A DNA stretch of 64,000 nt, taken from NCBI GenBank assembly GCA_027531255.1, contig JAPZRU010000009.1:62001-126000 (forward strand). The letters run 5' to 3'. Position 1 is the first letter of the stretch; each line of letters opens with the position of its first letter. Position numbers and translations under genes: made by a program. The notes below the pieces were generated by a model. It was not told where the DNA came from. It ran no database searches and saw only the letters and a list, made by a program, of their open reading frames with translations. Positions 29,333 to 35,856 of the stretch are shown piece after piece. Source of the DNA: Steroidobacteraceae bacterium (GTDB taxonomy: Bacteria; Pseudomonadota; Gammaproteobacteria; Steroidobacterales; Steroidobacteraceae).

Positions 29333-29632
29333 TCAAGCCACCTCCACCCCCACGAGACCGTTCGCCTCCGCGAGCCGCTCCGTGGCCGCCTCAAGCTGCC
29401 GCTCGGCGGTTCGCAGGGCATCCATCGTGTACCGGACGTTCCCCACGGTGGCCTGTTCGGCTACCTCCTGAAGCTCCTGAAGGATCGTCGCGACGTTGCG
29501 CGCGGCGCGCCTCAGGTCGCGGCGGTGCATCCGCCAGAAGTCTTCGGGACTCTCACGTGGCGGCAGGGACGCGGCAGCGTGAGCAAGCATGTCGTCGGGG
29601 GTCTTCGGACTGGACTTACGGGCGGGCTTCAT
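29333..29632 (-). CDS. 99-residue helical protein, unknown
   Basis: ATG at 29,630-29,632 overlaps the preceding gene's stop (ATGA), so translation is coupled to the zinc-binding protein. The product has a Lys/Arg-rich N terminus (MKPARKSSPKTPDDM) and two amphipathic helices (RRAARNVATILQELQEVAEQ and MDALRTAERQLEAATERL). No family is recognised. The shape resembles small phage or island proteins that bind a partner through coiled coils. Confidence 0.6.
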   Translation of the reverse strand: MKPARKSSPKTPDDMLAHAAASLPPRESPEDFWRMHRRDLRRAARNVATILQELQEVAEQATVGNVRYTMDALRTAERQLEAATERLAEANGLVGVEVA

Positions 29633-30255
29633 GGGGCAGCCTCCATGGTCAGGTCACCCGACGCACGCACTCTCTCGCGGGCCTCGACAGCTTCCCTCTC
29701 CATCGTGTTCAGCAAGGCACCCGCCCACAGTGCGCACCCCTCACGCACAAGCTCCCCGATGAAGCGGTAGGAGGTGGAGCGGGTCTTGTTCCCTCGGCGG
29801 GACATGGGAGCCAGCCTCGACACGAACCTCCCCAGGTTGATGTCCTCGGCCTTCTGGCGATCCCCGAAGCGGCCGGGGCGGTGCTTCAGGAGCGCGTAGA
29901 AGACCGCGGCACGCCGCAGGAGGTCCGCAGGCGTCACCCCGGCATCGGTGAGTCGGCGGAACTCACGCTCGGCCTCAAGCTGGTAGGTGAAGCCGTGGAC
30001 CGAGCGGTACGCGAGGACGCCCGCGGCGAGGTCGAGGGCGATCTGGGTGCCACGGCGGGAGGCGTAGCGGGCGAAGGCGTCGGCAACGTACCTCTCATGG
30101 GGCAGCCACTCTTTCGGCTTCAGGGGCATGACCAGCGGGTCTCCATAGCGGGTGAGGCGGGTGGCGTGCTTCGGGCAGTAGCGACTCCACGCGCGAACGA
30201 GGCGGCGGCACTCGGGGATCGCGCAGGAGGTGTAGATGGGACGGACTCCGGGCAC
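29629..30255 (-). CDS. Zinc-binding protein with HNH-type Cys/His cluster, 208 residues
   Basis: GTG start at 30,253-30,255 preceded by AAGGAG. The N terminus holds CAIPECRR, then YCPKHATRLTRYGDP, a C-x4-C...C-x2-H zinc knuckle of the kind found in phage HNH-endonuclease-like and DNA-binding proteins. The catalytic HNH histidine pair is not evident, so it may be only a nucleic-acid-binding finger. The remainder is helical (RRAAVFYALLKHRPGRFGD, FIGELVREGCALWAGALLN). It lies 55 bp after the 57-residue HTH gene. Confidence 0.6.
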   Translation of the reverse strand: MPGVRPIYTSCAIPECRRLVRAWSRYCPKHATRLTRYGDPLVMPLKPKEWLPHERYVADAFARYASRRGTQIALDLAAGVLAYRSVHGFTYQLEAEREFRRLTDAGVTPADLLRRAAVFYALLKHRPGRFGDRQKAEDINLGRFVSRLAPMSRRGNKTRSTSYRFIGELVREGCALWAGALLNTMEREAVEARERVRASGDLTMEAAP

Positions 30256-30310
30256 GGAGGGGCTCCTTGAGATGGTGCTGGGTGGTGCGGGAAGGCCGCG
30301 TCAGGCCGAC

Positions 30311-30484
30311 TCACGGGGACGCGCGCCGCAGCAGCCGCTGGACGGTCCGCGGCCACCACTTCCCGTAGCTGGTCAGCGTCGGCACGCCCGCGGCGTTCAG
30401 TCGGTCCGCGATGTGCTGGTAGGCGTGACCCTCGGCGCGCAGGGCACGGAGATGGTTGAGGAGTTCTGGGGGGACAGGGCGCAC
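30311..30484 (-). CDS. 57-residue HTH protein resembling the recombinase domain of serine recombinases
   Basis: GTG at 30,482-30,484 follows AGGAGG at ideal distance. The product reads ELLNHLRALRAEGHAYQHIA, then DRLNAAGVPTLTSYGKWW and TVQRLLRR. The pattern G-x-x-x-x-x-IA-x-x-LN-x-x-G-x-x-T ... W-x-x-x-TV-x-x-hL is that of the Recombinase (PF07508-like) segment of large serine recombinases, here standing alone without a resolvase domain. It heads the leftward array and is a good candidate for the element's repressor or recombination-directionality factor. Confidence 0.6.
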   Translation of the reverse strand: MRPVPPELLNHLRALRAEGHAYQHIADRLNAAGVPTLTSYGKWWPRTVQRLLRRASP

Positions 30485-30628
30485 GGTTGGGCCTCCTGTG
30501 AAGGCTTCAGGACCGCTCGGGGCGGCCGGTGGGTTGTGATGGGATGGGTGCCGCAGGGAGCGGCAGGGACGGCCTGAGAGCGGCCCAGCGCGGGCCTCAG
30601 GAGCCGTCAGGGGACGCGGCAGGGGCCG

Positions 30629-30652
30629 CGGTGTAGCAAGCGGTGTAGCAAG
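30629..30652 (+). repeat. Perfect 2 x 12-bp tandem repeat with GTAGCAAG cores
   Basis: CGGTGTAGCAAG occurs twice in tandem without a gap (30,629-30,640 and 30,641-30,652). It carries the same core found at both ends of the element and lies between the leftward promoter candidate and the 57-residue HTH gene, an operator-like position. Confidence 0.7.
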
Positions 30653-30690
30653 CTCCGGGGTGGGTACCGGAAGTGCAGTCAGGTCAGCGG

Positions 30691-30718
30691 GTTATGCGGT
30701 GTGGGTGAGTGCTGCCAA
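30691..30718 (-). promoter_or_regulatory. Leftward promoter of the element's main gene array
   Basis: On the minus strand TTGGCA (30,713-30,718) and CATAAC (30,691-30,696) are separated by 16 bp, matching 5/6 and 4/6 of the sigma-70 consensus. Transcription would start near 30,684 and run through the tandem repeats into the 57-residue gene. Confidence 0.4.
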
Positions 30719-30910
30719 GCGTCCACGCGGATTCGCGTGGGTTGGACGGCAGCCCGCAGGCGGGCGAGTGGGCCGGTAGACCCCCTGCGGCTTTACTCGC
30801 GCGGCCGGGGGGTACCCACGGGGGGAACGCGCGTAGTTCATGTACGTTAACCCCCTCGGAGTTTTCTCTCAGAACGGGGCCTTGTTCCTGACTCGCCAAG
30901 GAGGCGCACG

Positions 30911-31315
30911 ATGAAGCCGAGTGTTCTCATGCTGTTCGCGGCGTTGATGGTGACCAGCACCACTGCGCATGGTGGTCGCGAGTCCTATCACTGCTCGGTG
31001 AGCGAGTTGTACGAGCTTCAGAGCGACGGGAAGATGGGCAAGTCACCGTGGAACAGCCGGCGGGAGCCGATCAAGTTCAGCGTGGATCGGCTGGACGGGC
31101 GCATCATCGGGGGCAACCTGTTCGCCAACAGCACTGCGCAGTCAGTCCGGGTGTTGAACCGCGGTGACTCTGAGTGGGGCTTCAAGGTGGTAACCGTCTG
31201 GTCTGAGCTTCGCGAGTTCCAGACCCTGATCGTCAATGAGTTCGTCAGCGGCCCCAAGAAGCCGTTCAAGTTCTCGGACAGTTGGGGCCGCGTGTACGCC
31301 GGTACCTGCGAGTAG
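30911..31315 (+). CDS. Small secreted protein, likely cargo
   Basis: A 134-residue protein with a clear signal peptide (MKPSVLMLFAALMVTSTTAHG) and a compact mature domain: YHCSVSELYEL, a central DRLDGRIIGG, FKVVTVWSELREFQTL and a final YAGTCE. Two cysteines, near the start and the end of the mature part, could form one disulphide. Its composition is less GC-biased than its neighbours. The ATG has AAGGAGG upstream. It is the only plus-strand gene of the element and is convergent with the integrase. Similar small exported proteins occur in gammaproteobacteria, but I know no function. Confidence 0.7.
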   Translation: MKPSVLMLFAALMVTSTTAHGGRESYHCSVSELYELQSDGKMGKSPWNSRREPIKFSVDRLDGRIIGGNLFANSTAQSVRVLNRGDSEWGFKVVTVWSELREFQTLIVNEFVSGPKKPFKFSDSWGRVYAGTCE

Positions 31316-31331
31316 CGTTCGCCACTCCCGA

Positions 31332-32891
31332 TTACAGGACCGGGAGGGCGAGCTTCTCGACGGCCTCGCGGAGGTGCCCCACCTCCAGCTTCTTGCCGTA
31401 GCGGCCGACGCTGAGAGCCTCGACGGCGTGTCCCATGAGTTCGCTGATGGTGTGGTCCTGAACGTCGGCGTACTTGAGGCGCGTCGCGAAGGTGTGGCGC
31501 AGTGAGTACGCGACCAGTTCATCGGGCTTGTTGGGGATCGCCTTCTTGAGCCTGCGGTTCAGCGTCTTCGACACCTCATGGCCGAAGCGGTCCCGCGCGC
31601 CACGCTCAAGGCCCCACAGATTCGCCTCGGGTTCCACCGAGTCACGGGCCTTCAGGAAGTAGGGCAGCACCGCGGAGTGGATCGGGACCAGCCGCTCCGC
31701 GTTCTTGGTCTTCAGGTGACCCGCGTCGGCGTTCACATCGAAGACCCACACCCCCTGCTCCTGCCGGATGTCCGCACCGCGGAGGGCGCACGCCTCCTCC
31801 AGACGGAGGCCCGCGTAGAGCATGGCGAGAGGGATGCCGACGTACTGCGGCTGCGTCTCCTGCTTGGACCGCAGGAGGCCGAAGAAGGCGCGTAGCTGGT
31901 CGTCGGTGAAGGCGTCGCGTGAGGAGTGCGCGGAGCCTTCCTCCGCGAACGCCTTCAGGTGGTCCGCGGGAGACTTGTCGATCAGGTCGGTACCCACGGC
32001 GTGCCGGAAGATCGCCTTCCAGCACTGGAGGCGGATGTTGCAGGTACGCGGATGCAGCCGGTCTTCGTCCTTCGCGGCGTCCGCAGCGTCGAGAGCTTCG
32101 ATGGGGGACAGGCCGGGGTACTTCTTCGTGGCATTCGACGGGAACCGCGGGAGCTTCAGGTACGCCGCGGTCATGTCGGCCTTGGTGATGTCCGACACGG
32201 GCTTGTCACCCAGGAAGCTCACCAGCATTGCCGCTGCGGTCTCGTTGGTCGCCTTGGTGCCCTCGGTCCACTGCTGCGCCGTCGAGGTGGTCTCGACGTA
32301 GTCGGCGCACACCTTGGACAGGAGCGGTCCCGTGGGCTTCTTCGGGGTCGCTGCGGGGCGCGTCGCGAGCCGTGCGGAGGTGTGCAGCGGCTTGCCCTGA
32401 AGGCCCTTCAGTTCCAGCCACGCTACCTCAAGGCGAACCTCCAGCAGCCTGCGGCACAGGATCGCGACGGCAGAGTCGGAACCCTGCGGCAGCATCCGCC
32501 GCGCGTCCTCCTGCACCTTGCGGTAGTCGCCCTCCTGCAAGGCCAACTCAAGGTCTTCGATCTCTTCCTGTAGATCGTCGGCCCATGCGTCGCGGCCACC
32601 TTCGTCACTCTCAGGCACGCACACCGCGATCCGCTCTTCGATCTCTTCGATGCGTGCGGACAGGTACTGCTCGGTGAGGGCGTCGATCTGCTCGCGACTC
32701 ATGCGGGGGCCGTGCTTGCGGAGGTGGGTGAACAGGGAGCCGATGTGGCCCCGAAGCATAGCGGCGCGGAGCTTGGCTTCTTTCAGGTCGCCCGTGAGTG
32801 TCGAGCGCCACACCTCGCGGCGGCGGATGAGCGGGCGAAGGTCACGGGGGACTTGGACGCGGACGGTCCAGTGGTCTCTGCGGCGTAGCAT
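31332..32891 (-). CDS. int: Tyrosine-type site-specific integrase
   Basis: A 519-residue recombinase that inserts the element at ssrA. The N-terminal HWTVRVQVPRDLRPLI is the DUF6538-like start; a long charged helical region (about 70-170) precedes the core-binding domain (about 205-330). Catalytic residues of the C-terminal domain are visible: Arg in AGLRLEE (about 362), Lys in LKTKNAERLVP, His-x-x-Arg in SLRHTFATR (about 465-468), His in LMGHA and the nucleophile Tyr in GRYGKKLE (about 497). The ATG at 32,889-32,891 is chosen for its AGGAG, which lies inside a 13-bp hairpin; an in-frame ATG 22 codons upstream falls in the ssrA trailer. Confidence 0.92.
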   Translation of the reverse strand: MLRRRDHWTVRVQVPRDLRPLIRRREVWRSTLTGDLKEAKLRAAMLRGHIGSLFTHLRKHGPRMSREQIDALTEQYLSARIEEIEERIAVCVPESDEGGRDAWADDLQEEIEDLELALQEGDYRKVQEDARRMLPQGSDSAVAILCRRLLEVRLEVAWLELKGLQGKPLHTSARLATRPAATPKKPTGPLLSKVCADYVETTSTAQQWTEGTKATNETAAAMLVSFLGDKPVSDITKADMTAAYLKLPRFPSNATKKYPGLSPIEALDAADAAKDEDRLHPRTCNIRLQCWKAIFRHAVGTDLIDKSPADHLKAFAEEGSAHSSRDAFTDDQLRAFFGLLRSKQETQPQYVGIPLAMLYAGLRLEEACALRGADIRQEQGVWVFDVNADAGHLKTKNAERLVPIHSAVLPYFLKARDSVEPEANLWGLERGARDRFGHEVSKTLNRRLKKAIPNKPDELVAYSLRHTFATRLKYADVQDHTISELMGHAVEALSVGRYGKKLEVGHLREAVEKLALPVL

Positions 32892-32926
32892 GAGAAAGGC
32901 TCCTGACTGTAGCAACCGCTGTAGCA
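32885..32926 (+). repeat. GTAGCA sites at the integrase end
   Basis: GTAGCA at 32,885, 32,909 and 32,921 (plus strand), spaced 24 and 12 bp. The first overlaps the integrase start codon and the other two lie in the loop of the hairpin that contains the integrase ribosome site, so binding here would repress int. Confidence 0.6.
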
Positions 32927-32946
32927 GCCGCTTGTCAGGAGCCTTT
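32895..32946. terminator. 13-bp inverted repeat: ssrA trailer terminator and int ribosome-site hairpin
   Basis: AAAGGCTCCTGAC (32,895-32,907) and GTCAGGAGCCTTT (32,934-32,946) are perfectly complementary with a 26-nt loop. On the minus strand the stem lies between the tmRNA end and int, ends in CCTTTCTC and encloses the AGGAG of int; on the plus strand it ends in TTTTT. It can therefore terminate in both directions and mask the integrase ribosome site. Confidence 0.6.
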
Positions 32947-32975
32947 TTCCAAGCCACTCAGCAGCTTGGAGTTGA

Positions 32976-32993
32976 TGGTGGAGGCGGGGGGAA
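32976..32993 (+). repeat. attR: tmRNA 3' end at the element boundary
   Basis: The right copy of TGGTGGAGGCGGGGGGAA, reading on the minus strand as the tmRNA acceptor and CCA end plus part of the T-arm. It is part of the functional ssrA gene. Confidence 0.88.
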
Positions 32994-33328
32994 TTGAACC
33001 CCCGTCCGCGAGCACTACGCTACAAGCTCTACATGCTTATCCGGTCTATTGATCTCGCTGTCGGCTACCCGATCGGCAGGGAAAACCGCAAGCACAGCCG
33101 CGTCCTGTCTAGCTCTCACCTACCCGCGACACGCGGTGAGCGCGATCCTGTGATTGCGACCCCGTTCCCACCCGCACAGGCACGGAGAAGGACGGAGTAG
33201 GCGGGGCTTAAGCCGCCAGAGCGTAGCTGTTGTCGTTCGCAGCTAGAGTTTGCAAATGGTTTAACGAGGAACCTGCACCTCGGCATGCACCTGGAGTTTC
33301 GCAACCCACGTCGAACCCGGTCGCCCCC
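32976..33328 (-). ncRNA. ssrA: Transfer-messenger RNA
   Basis: A 353-nt one-piece tmRNA. The 5' GGGGGCG (33,328 downward) pairs with the 3' CGCCTCC before ACCA, giving the complete alanyl acceptor stem, and the T-arm GGGGG-TTCAATT-CCCCC is intact. The tag frame (33,238-33,240 down to TAA at 33,208-33,210) encodes ANDNSYALAA, a proteobacterial tag whose LAA end is read by ClpXP-type proteases. It rescues stalled ribosomes with SmpB, encoded 0.6 kb away on the same strand. The 3' end is the element's attachment site, and the gene is intact. Confidence 0.97.
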
Positions 33329-33340
33329 GGTACGTCGCGG

Positions 33341-33346
33341 AGTCTA
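33341..33346 (-). promoter_or_regulatory. -10 box of ssrA
   Basis: TAGACT on the minus strand, 12 bp before the mature 5' end of tmRNA, fitting a precursor with a few extra bases later trimmed. The -35 region is weak. Confidence 0.4.
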
Positions 33347-33439
33347 GCGCAGATCGGTGTACGCCGCCTGACGCACGTCCGGCCTGCGCTCCCGTCCGAT
33401 ATCGGGTACCGTGCGCGCCTTTCCAAGCCCGGAGCAGCC

Positions 33440-33790
33440 ATGATCCGCAGACTCGAGACCGGTCCCCGCATGTCCCAGGCCGTGATCCACGGCGGCACCG
33501 TGTACCTCGCCGGCCAGGTAGCCGACGACACGAGCGCCGACGTGACGGGTCAGACCCGCCAGATCCTGGCCGCGATCGACCGCCTGCTGGCAGCGGCTGG
33601 CACCGACAAGACGCGGATCCTGAGCGCGAACGTCTATCTCTCGGACATCGGCACGTTCGGCCAGATGAACGCCGCGTGGGATGCCTGGGTGGCCGCCGGC
33701 CACACGCCCGCACGGGCTACCGTCGAAGCGAAGCTGGTGACGCCCGCGTACAAGGTCGAGATCCAGGTGATCGCGGCGCTGCCGGGCTGA
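33440..33790 (+). CDS. RidA/YjgF family protein
   Basis: A 116-residue cytoplasmic Rid protein. These trimeric enzymes hydrolyse reactive enamines and imines such as 2-aminoacrylate. Conserved signatures are AVIHGGTVYLAGQVADD, the middle ILSANVYLSDIGTFGQMN, and ARATVEAKLVTPAYKVEIQ, whose Arg is the expected ligand to the substrate carboxylate. The C terminus differs from archetypal RidA (VE instead of VEID), so a Rid subfamily other than RidA proper is possible and no symbol is given. The ATG at 33,440 has GGAG upstream. It is divergent from ssrA. Confidence 0.88.
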   Translation: MIRRLETGPRMSQAVIHGGTVYLAGQVADDTSADVTGQTRQILAAIDRLLAAAGTDKTRILSANVYLSDIGTFGQMNAAWDAWVAAGHTPARATVEAKLVTPAYKVEIQVIAALPG

Positions 33791-33943
33791 GCGGGCTGCC
33801 GCGGCGAGCAGCCTGCGGACGCGGCGGTGCGGCCACTCCGTGCGGTAGTGGAGCAGGAACGCGAGGCCGGCCTCGCGCAGCATCAGCACGGCGATTGCGA
33901 CCAGCAGGCAGCCCGTGGGGAGGCCCTGGGCGTCGTCGAAGCG
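33788..33943 (-). pseudogene. Probable remnant of a YitT-family membrane protein gene
   Basis: Directly after the smpB stop, the minus strand encodes FDDAQGLPTGCLLVAIAVLM followed by LREAG and LAFLLHYRTEW. This reads like the first helix and following loop of YitT/DUF161 proteins (a DAQALLTGTL-type start and a GLAFLLHY-type loop from memory of the family), with several residues missing between AG and LAF and with nonsense-like basic sequence after TEWP. The piece runs into ridA from the opposite side, so the rest of the gene is gone. No start codon or stop frames it. Confidence 0.4.
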
Positions 33944-33944
33944 C

Positions 33945-34418
33945 TCAGCGGTTCCGCGCGCGCAGCACGCGCGCCTTGTCGCGCGCCCAGTCGCGGTTCT
34001 TCTCGGTCTCGCGCTTGTCGTGCTGCTTCTTGCCGCGCGCGAGGCCGATCTCGAGCTTCGCGCGGCCGTCCTTCCAGTACATCGACAGTGGCACCAGCGC
34101 GTAGCCCTTGCGCTCGACCGCGCCGACCAGGTGGTCTATCTCGCGTCGCTTCAGCAGCAGCTTGCGCGTGCGCGTCGGGTCCGCGATCACGTGCGTGGAG
34201 GCGGAGTTCAACGGCGAGATGTGGCTGCCGAGCAGCCACGCCTCGTCGCCCTTCATCAGCACGTAGCCCTCGTTGAGCTGCAGGCGGCCGGCGCGCAGCG
34301 CCTTGACCTCCCAGCCCTTGAGCGCGAGGCCCGCCTCGTAGCGCTCGTCGATGAAGTAGTCGTGCCGCGCGCGCCGGTTCTGGGCGATCGTGCCGGTGTT
34401 GGAGTCCTTGTCGGGCAT
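33945..34418 (-). CDS. smpB: tmRNA-binding protein SmpB
   Basis: Binds tmRNA and delivers it to stalled ribosomes in trans-translation. The 157-residue protein carries [20 protein letters not shown], the middle HISPLNSAS and the basic C-terminal tail ([20 protein letters not shown]) that reads the empty mRNA channel. The ATG at 34,416-34,418 is chosen to match family length; an ATG eleven codons upstream lacks a ribosome site. Its partner RNA ssrA lies 0.6 kb away on the same strand, and ratA starts divergently. Confidence 0.96.
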   Translation of the reverse strand: MPDKDSNTGTIAQNRRARHDYFIDERYEAGLALKGWEVKALRAGRLQLNEGYVLMKGDEAWLLGSHISPLNSASTHVIADPTRTRKLLLKRREIDHLVGAVERKGYALVPLSMYWKDGRAKLEIGLARGKKQHDKRETEKNRDWARDKARVLRARNR

Positions 34419-34522
34419 GGTCTCGGTCGCGAGCGTGACGCGGTCGGCCATTGTAGCCCGCGTTGTCCCGCGGGCGGGGAGGCGCGAGAATGGCCCACCC
34501 CCCGGCGACCTCCAGGACCGCA

Positions 34523-35062
34523 ATGCGCGAAGTGCGCCGCACGGCGATCGTTCCGTACACCCCGCAGCAGATGTACGCGATCGTCAACGACGTACGTCGG
34601 TACCCGGAGTTCGTGCCCTGGTGCCCGGCGACGCGCGTGCACGCGGAGACCGAGACCAGCATCGAGGCGACGGTGGACGTGCAGCGTTCGGGCGTGCGGC
34701 TCAGCCTCACGACGCGCAACAGCATGCGGCCGGGCGAACTGATCGAACTGAGCCTCGTCGACGGGCCGCTGCGCACGCTCGAGGGCTCGTGGCGGTTCGA
34801 GCCGATCCTCGAGCGCGCGACGCCCGTGGGCAACGCGGCCGCCACGTCGGCTCCGGTCGCGGGCGACCCGTCCGAACCCGGCGCCGACGCCCCGCCCGCG
34901 CCGCGCGTACGCGGTTGCCGCGTCGAGCTCGAGGTCCGGTTCGACTTCAAGAGCGCGGCGCTGACCGTGCTGTTCGGCCCCGTGTTCGAAGCCAGCTGGG
35001 ACTCGCTGGTGGACGCCTTCGTGGTCCGCGCGCGGGCGCTGCACGGGACCGCGCGTGCCTGA
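34523..35062 (+). CDS. ratA: RatA family START/Coq10-like protein
   Basis: A 179-residue SRPBCC-fold protein. The core motifs [39 protein letters not shown] and LEGSWRF, then [16 protein letters not shown] match the RatA (YfjG)/Coq10 family. In E. coli RatA was reported to block 70S formation, while other evidence ties the family to ubiquinone binding. A Pro/Ala-rich insert of about 30 residues interrupts the domain after WRFEPI and makes it longer than the usual 145-158. Its stop overlaps the ratB start by 8 bp. Confidence 0.88.
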   Translation: MREVRRTAIVPYTPQQMYAIVNDVRRYPEFVPWCPATRVHAETETSIEATVDVQRSGVRLSLTTRNSMRPGELIELSLVDGPLRTLEGSWRFEPILERATPVGNAAATSAPVAGDPSEPGADAPPAPRVRGCRVELEVRFDFKSAALTVLFGPVFEASWDSLVDAFVVRARALHGTARA

Positions 35063-35396
35063 GACGGTGCCGAGCCCCACGATCCGCGTCGAGGTGGCGT
35101 GGGCCGAGCGCGACCGCCAGGTACTCGTCGCCCTCGAGGTGCCTGCCGGCACGACCGCGGCGCGGGCGGTGGAACTCGCGGATCTCTCCCGCCGGCTCGG
35201 AGCGGTGCCGCAGGCCGACGCCCTCGGCGTGCACGGCCGCGTCGTCGCGCCCGAACGGGTGCTCGTGGCTGGCGATCGCGTGGAGCTCTACCGGCGCCTG
35301 CCGGTCGACCCGAAGGAGACGCGCCGGCGGCTGGCGCGAGAGGGCCGCACGATGGGGCGGACCGTGGGGTCCGGCGGCGCGCCGAACGCCGACTGA
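35055..35396 (+). CDS. ratB: RnfH/RatB family ubiquitin-like protein
   Basis: A 113-residue beta-grasp protein. IRVEVAWAERDRQVLVALEV, the LGVHGRVVAPERVLVAGDRVE section and LYRRLPVDPKETRRRLARE are characteristic of the RnfH (RatB) family, encoded next to ratA in many gammaproteobacteria. The role is unclear; the name does not imply a real antitoxin. GTG start at 35,055 inside the end of ratA, so translation is coupled. It is convergent with bamE. Confidence 0.9.
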   Translation: MPETVPSPTIRVEVAWAERDRQVLVALEVPAGTTAARAVELADLSRRLGAVPQADALGVHGRVVAPERVLVAGDRVELYRRLPVDPKETRRRLAREGRTMGRTVGSGGAPNAD

Positions 35397-35439
35397 CGCT
35401 GGAGTGTGGACGCGCGAGCGGCGCGTCGCGCGAAGCGGC

Positions 35440-35835
35440 TCAGGCGCCCGGCGACGTCGGCATCTTCGGATCGACGATCTCGCCGTCGGGCTTGTCGATC
35501 CGCGCGACCTTCTCGTCCTCGAACCAGACGATGAAATGGCGGCGGTCCACCTTGCGCGTGCGCCCGTCCTTGAACAGGTACACGTAGTCCCACCGGTTCG
35601 GCGTGAACGAGTCGGCCACCATCGGGGTGCCGAGCAGGAAGCGCACCTGGCTGCGCGTCATGCCGACCGCGACCTGCTCGACGGCCGCGGCCTCCAGGTA
35701 GTTACCCTGCATGATGTTCATGCGGTACACGCAGCCGCTGGTCGCGGCCGCGAGCGCGCAAGCGGCCACCAGTGCGGCGGCCCGCGCCGCCATGGCGAGG
35801 CCGCACCTGTTCGGGACGTTCGCTGCAGAATTCAT
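35440..35835 (-). CDS. bamE: Outer membrane assembly lipoprotein BamE
   Basis: A 131-residue lipoprotein of the BAM complex, which inserts beta-barrel proteins in the outer membrane. The signal peptide ends in AATSGC (lipidated Cys about residue 35). Family motifs YRMNIMQGNYL, VGMTRSQVRFLLGTPM and WDYVYLF follow. The start is the ATG at 35,833-35,835; upstream in-frame residues would overlap the divergent fur promoter. It shares a 105-bp control region with fur, a widely conserved pairing. Confidence 0.93.
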   Translation of the reverse strand: MNSAANVPNRCGLAMAARAAALVAACALAAATSGCVYRMNIMQGNYLEAAAVEQVAVGMTRSQVRFLLGTPMVADSFTPNRWDYVYLFKDGRTRKVDRRHFIVWFEDEKVARIDKPDGEIVDPKMPTSPGA

Positions 35836-35856
35836 CGGGTGCCTGACGCGGGCGGT

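Larger units (their letters stand above)
30485..30910. other. 426-bp control region between divergent element genes
   Basis: No gene is supported here. It contains the tandem GTAGCAAG repeats (30,629-30,652), a leftward promoter candidate (30,691-30,718), a perfect hairpin CCACGCG-GATT-CGCGTGG (30,723-30,740), a GC palindrome GCCCGCAGGCGGGC (30,752-30,765) and the ribosome site AAGGAGG of the secreted-protein gene. Confidence 0.6.
24484..32975. mobile_element. 8.5-kb integrative element in ssrA, unclassified
   Basis: An exact 18-bp direct repeat of the tmRNA 3' end (24,484-24,501 and 32,976-32,993) bounds a segment containing a tyrosine integrase adjacent to ssrA, the classical layout of an ssrA-targeting island. 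The intact tmRNA is restored at the right end. Most genes read leftward as one array from a control region near 30.5-30.9 kb; one secreted protein reads right. Many starts are GTG, and several genes overlap by ATGA or GTGA. No terminase, capsid, portal, relaxase, CRISPR or toxin is recognisable. It could be a phage satellite, a remnant prophage or a small integrative mobilizable element. Confidence 0.88.

Noticed and set aside
28918-29421. A 167-codon minus-strand frame in the element's non-coding block
   Set aside because: It has no ribosome site, overlaps the 99-residue gene, and its sequence is Arg/Ser-rich without folds. The region is better explained as non-coding.
30684-30899. A 71-codon minus-strand frame in the control region
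   Set aside because: No ribosome site, proline-rich shadow sequence, and it covers the promoter and hairpins.
35055-35396. Treating ratA-ratB as a true toxin-antitoxin module
   Set aside because: The gene pair is conserved with smpB and bamE in gammaproteobacteria, and the RatB antitoxin role is not established; it looks like housekeeping.
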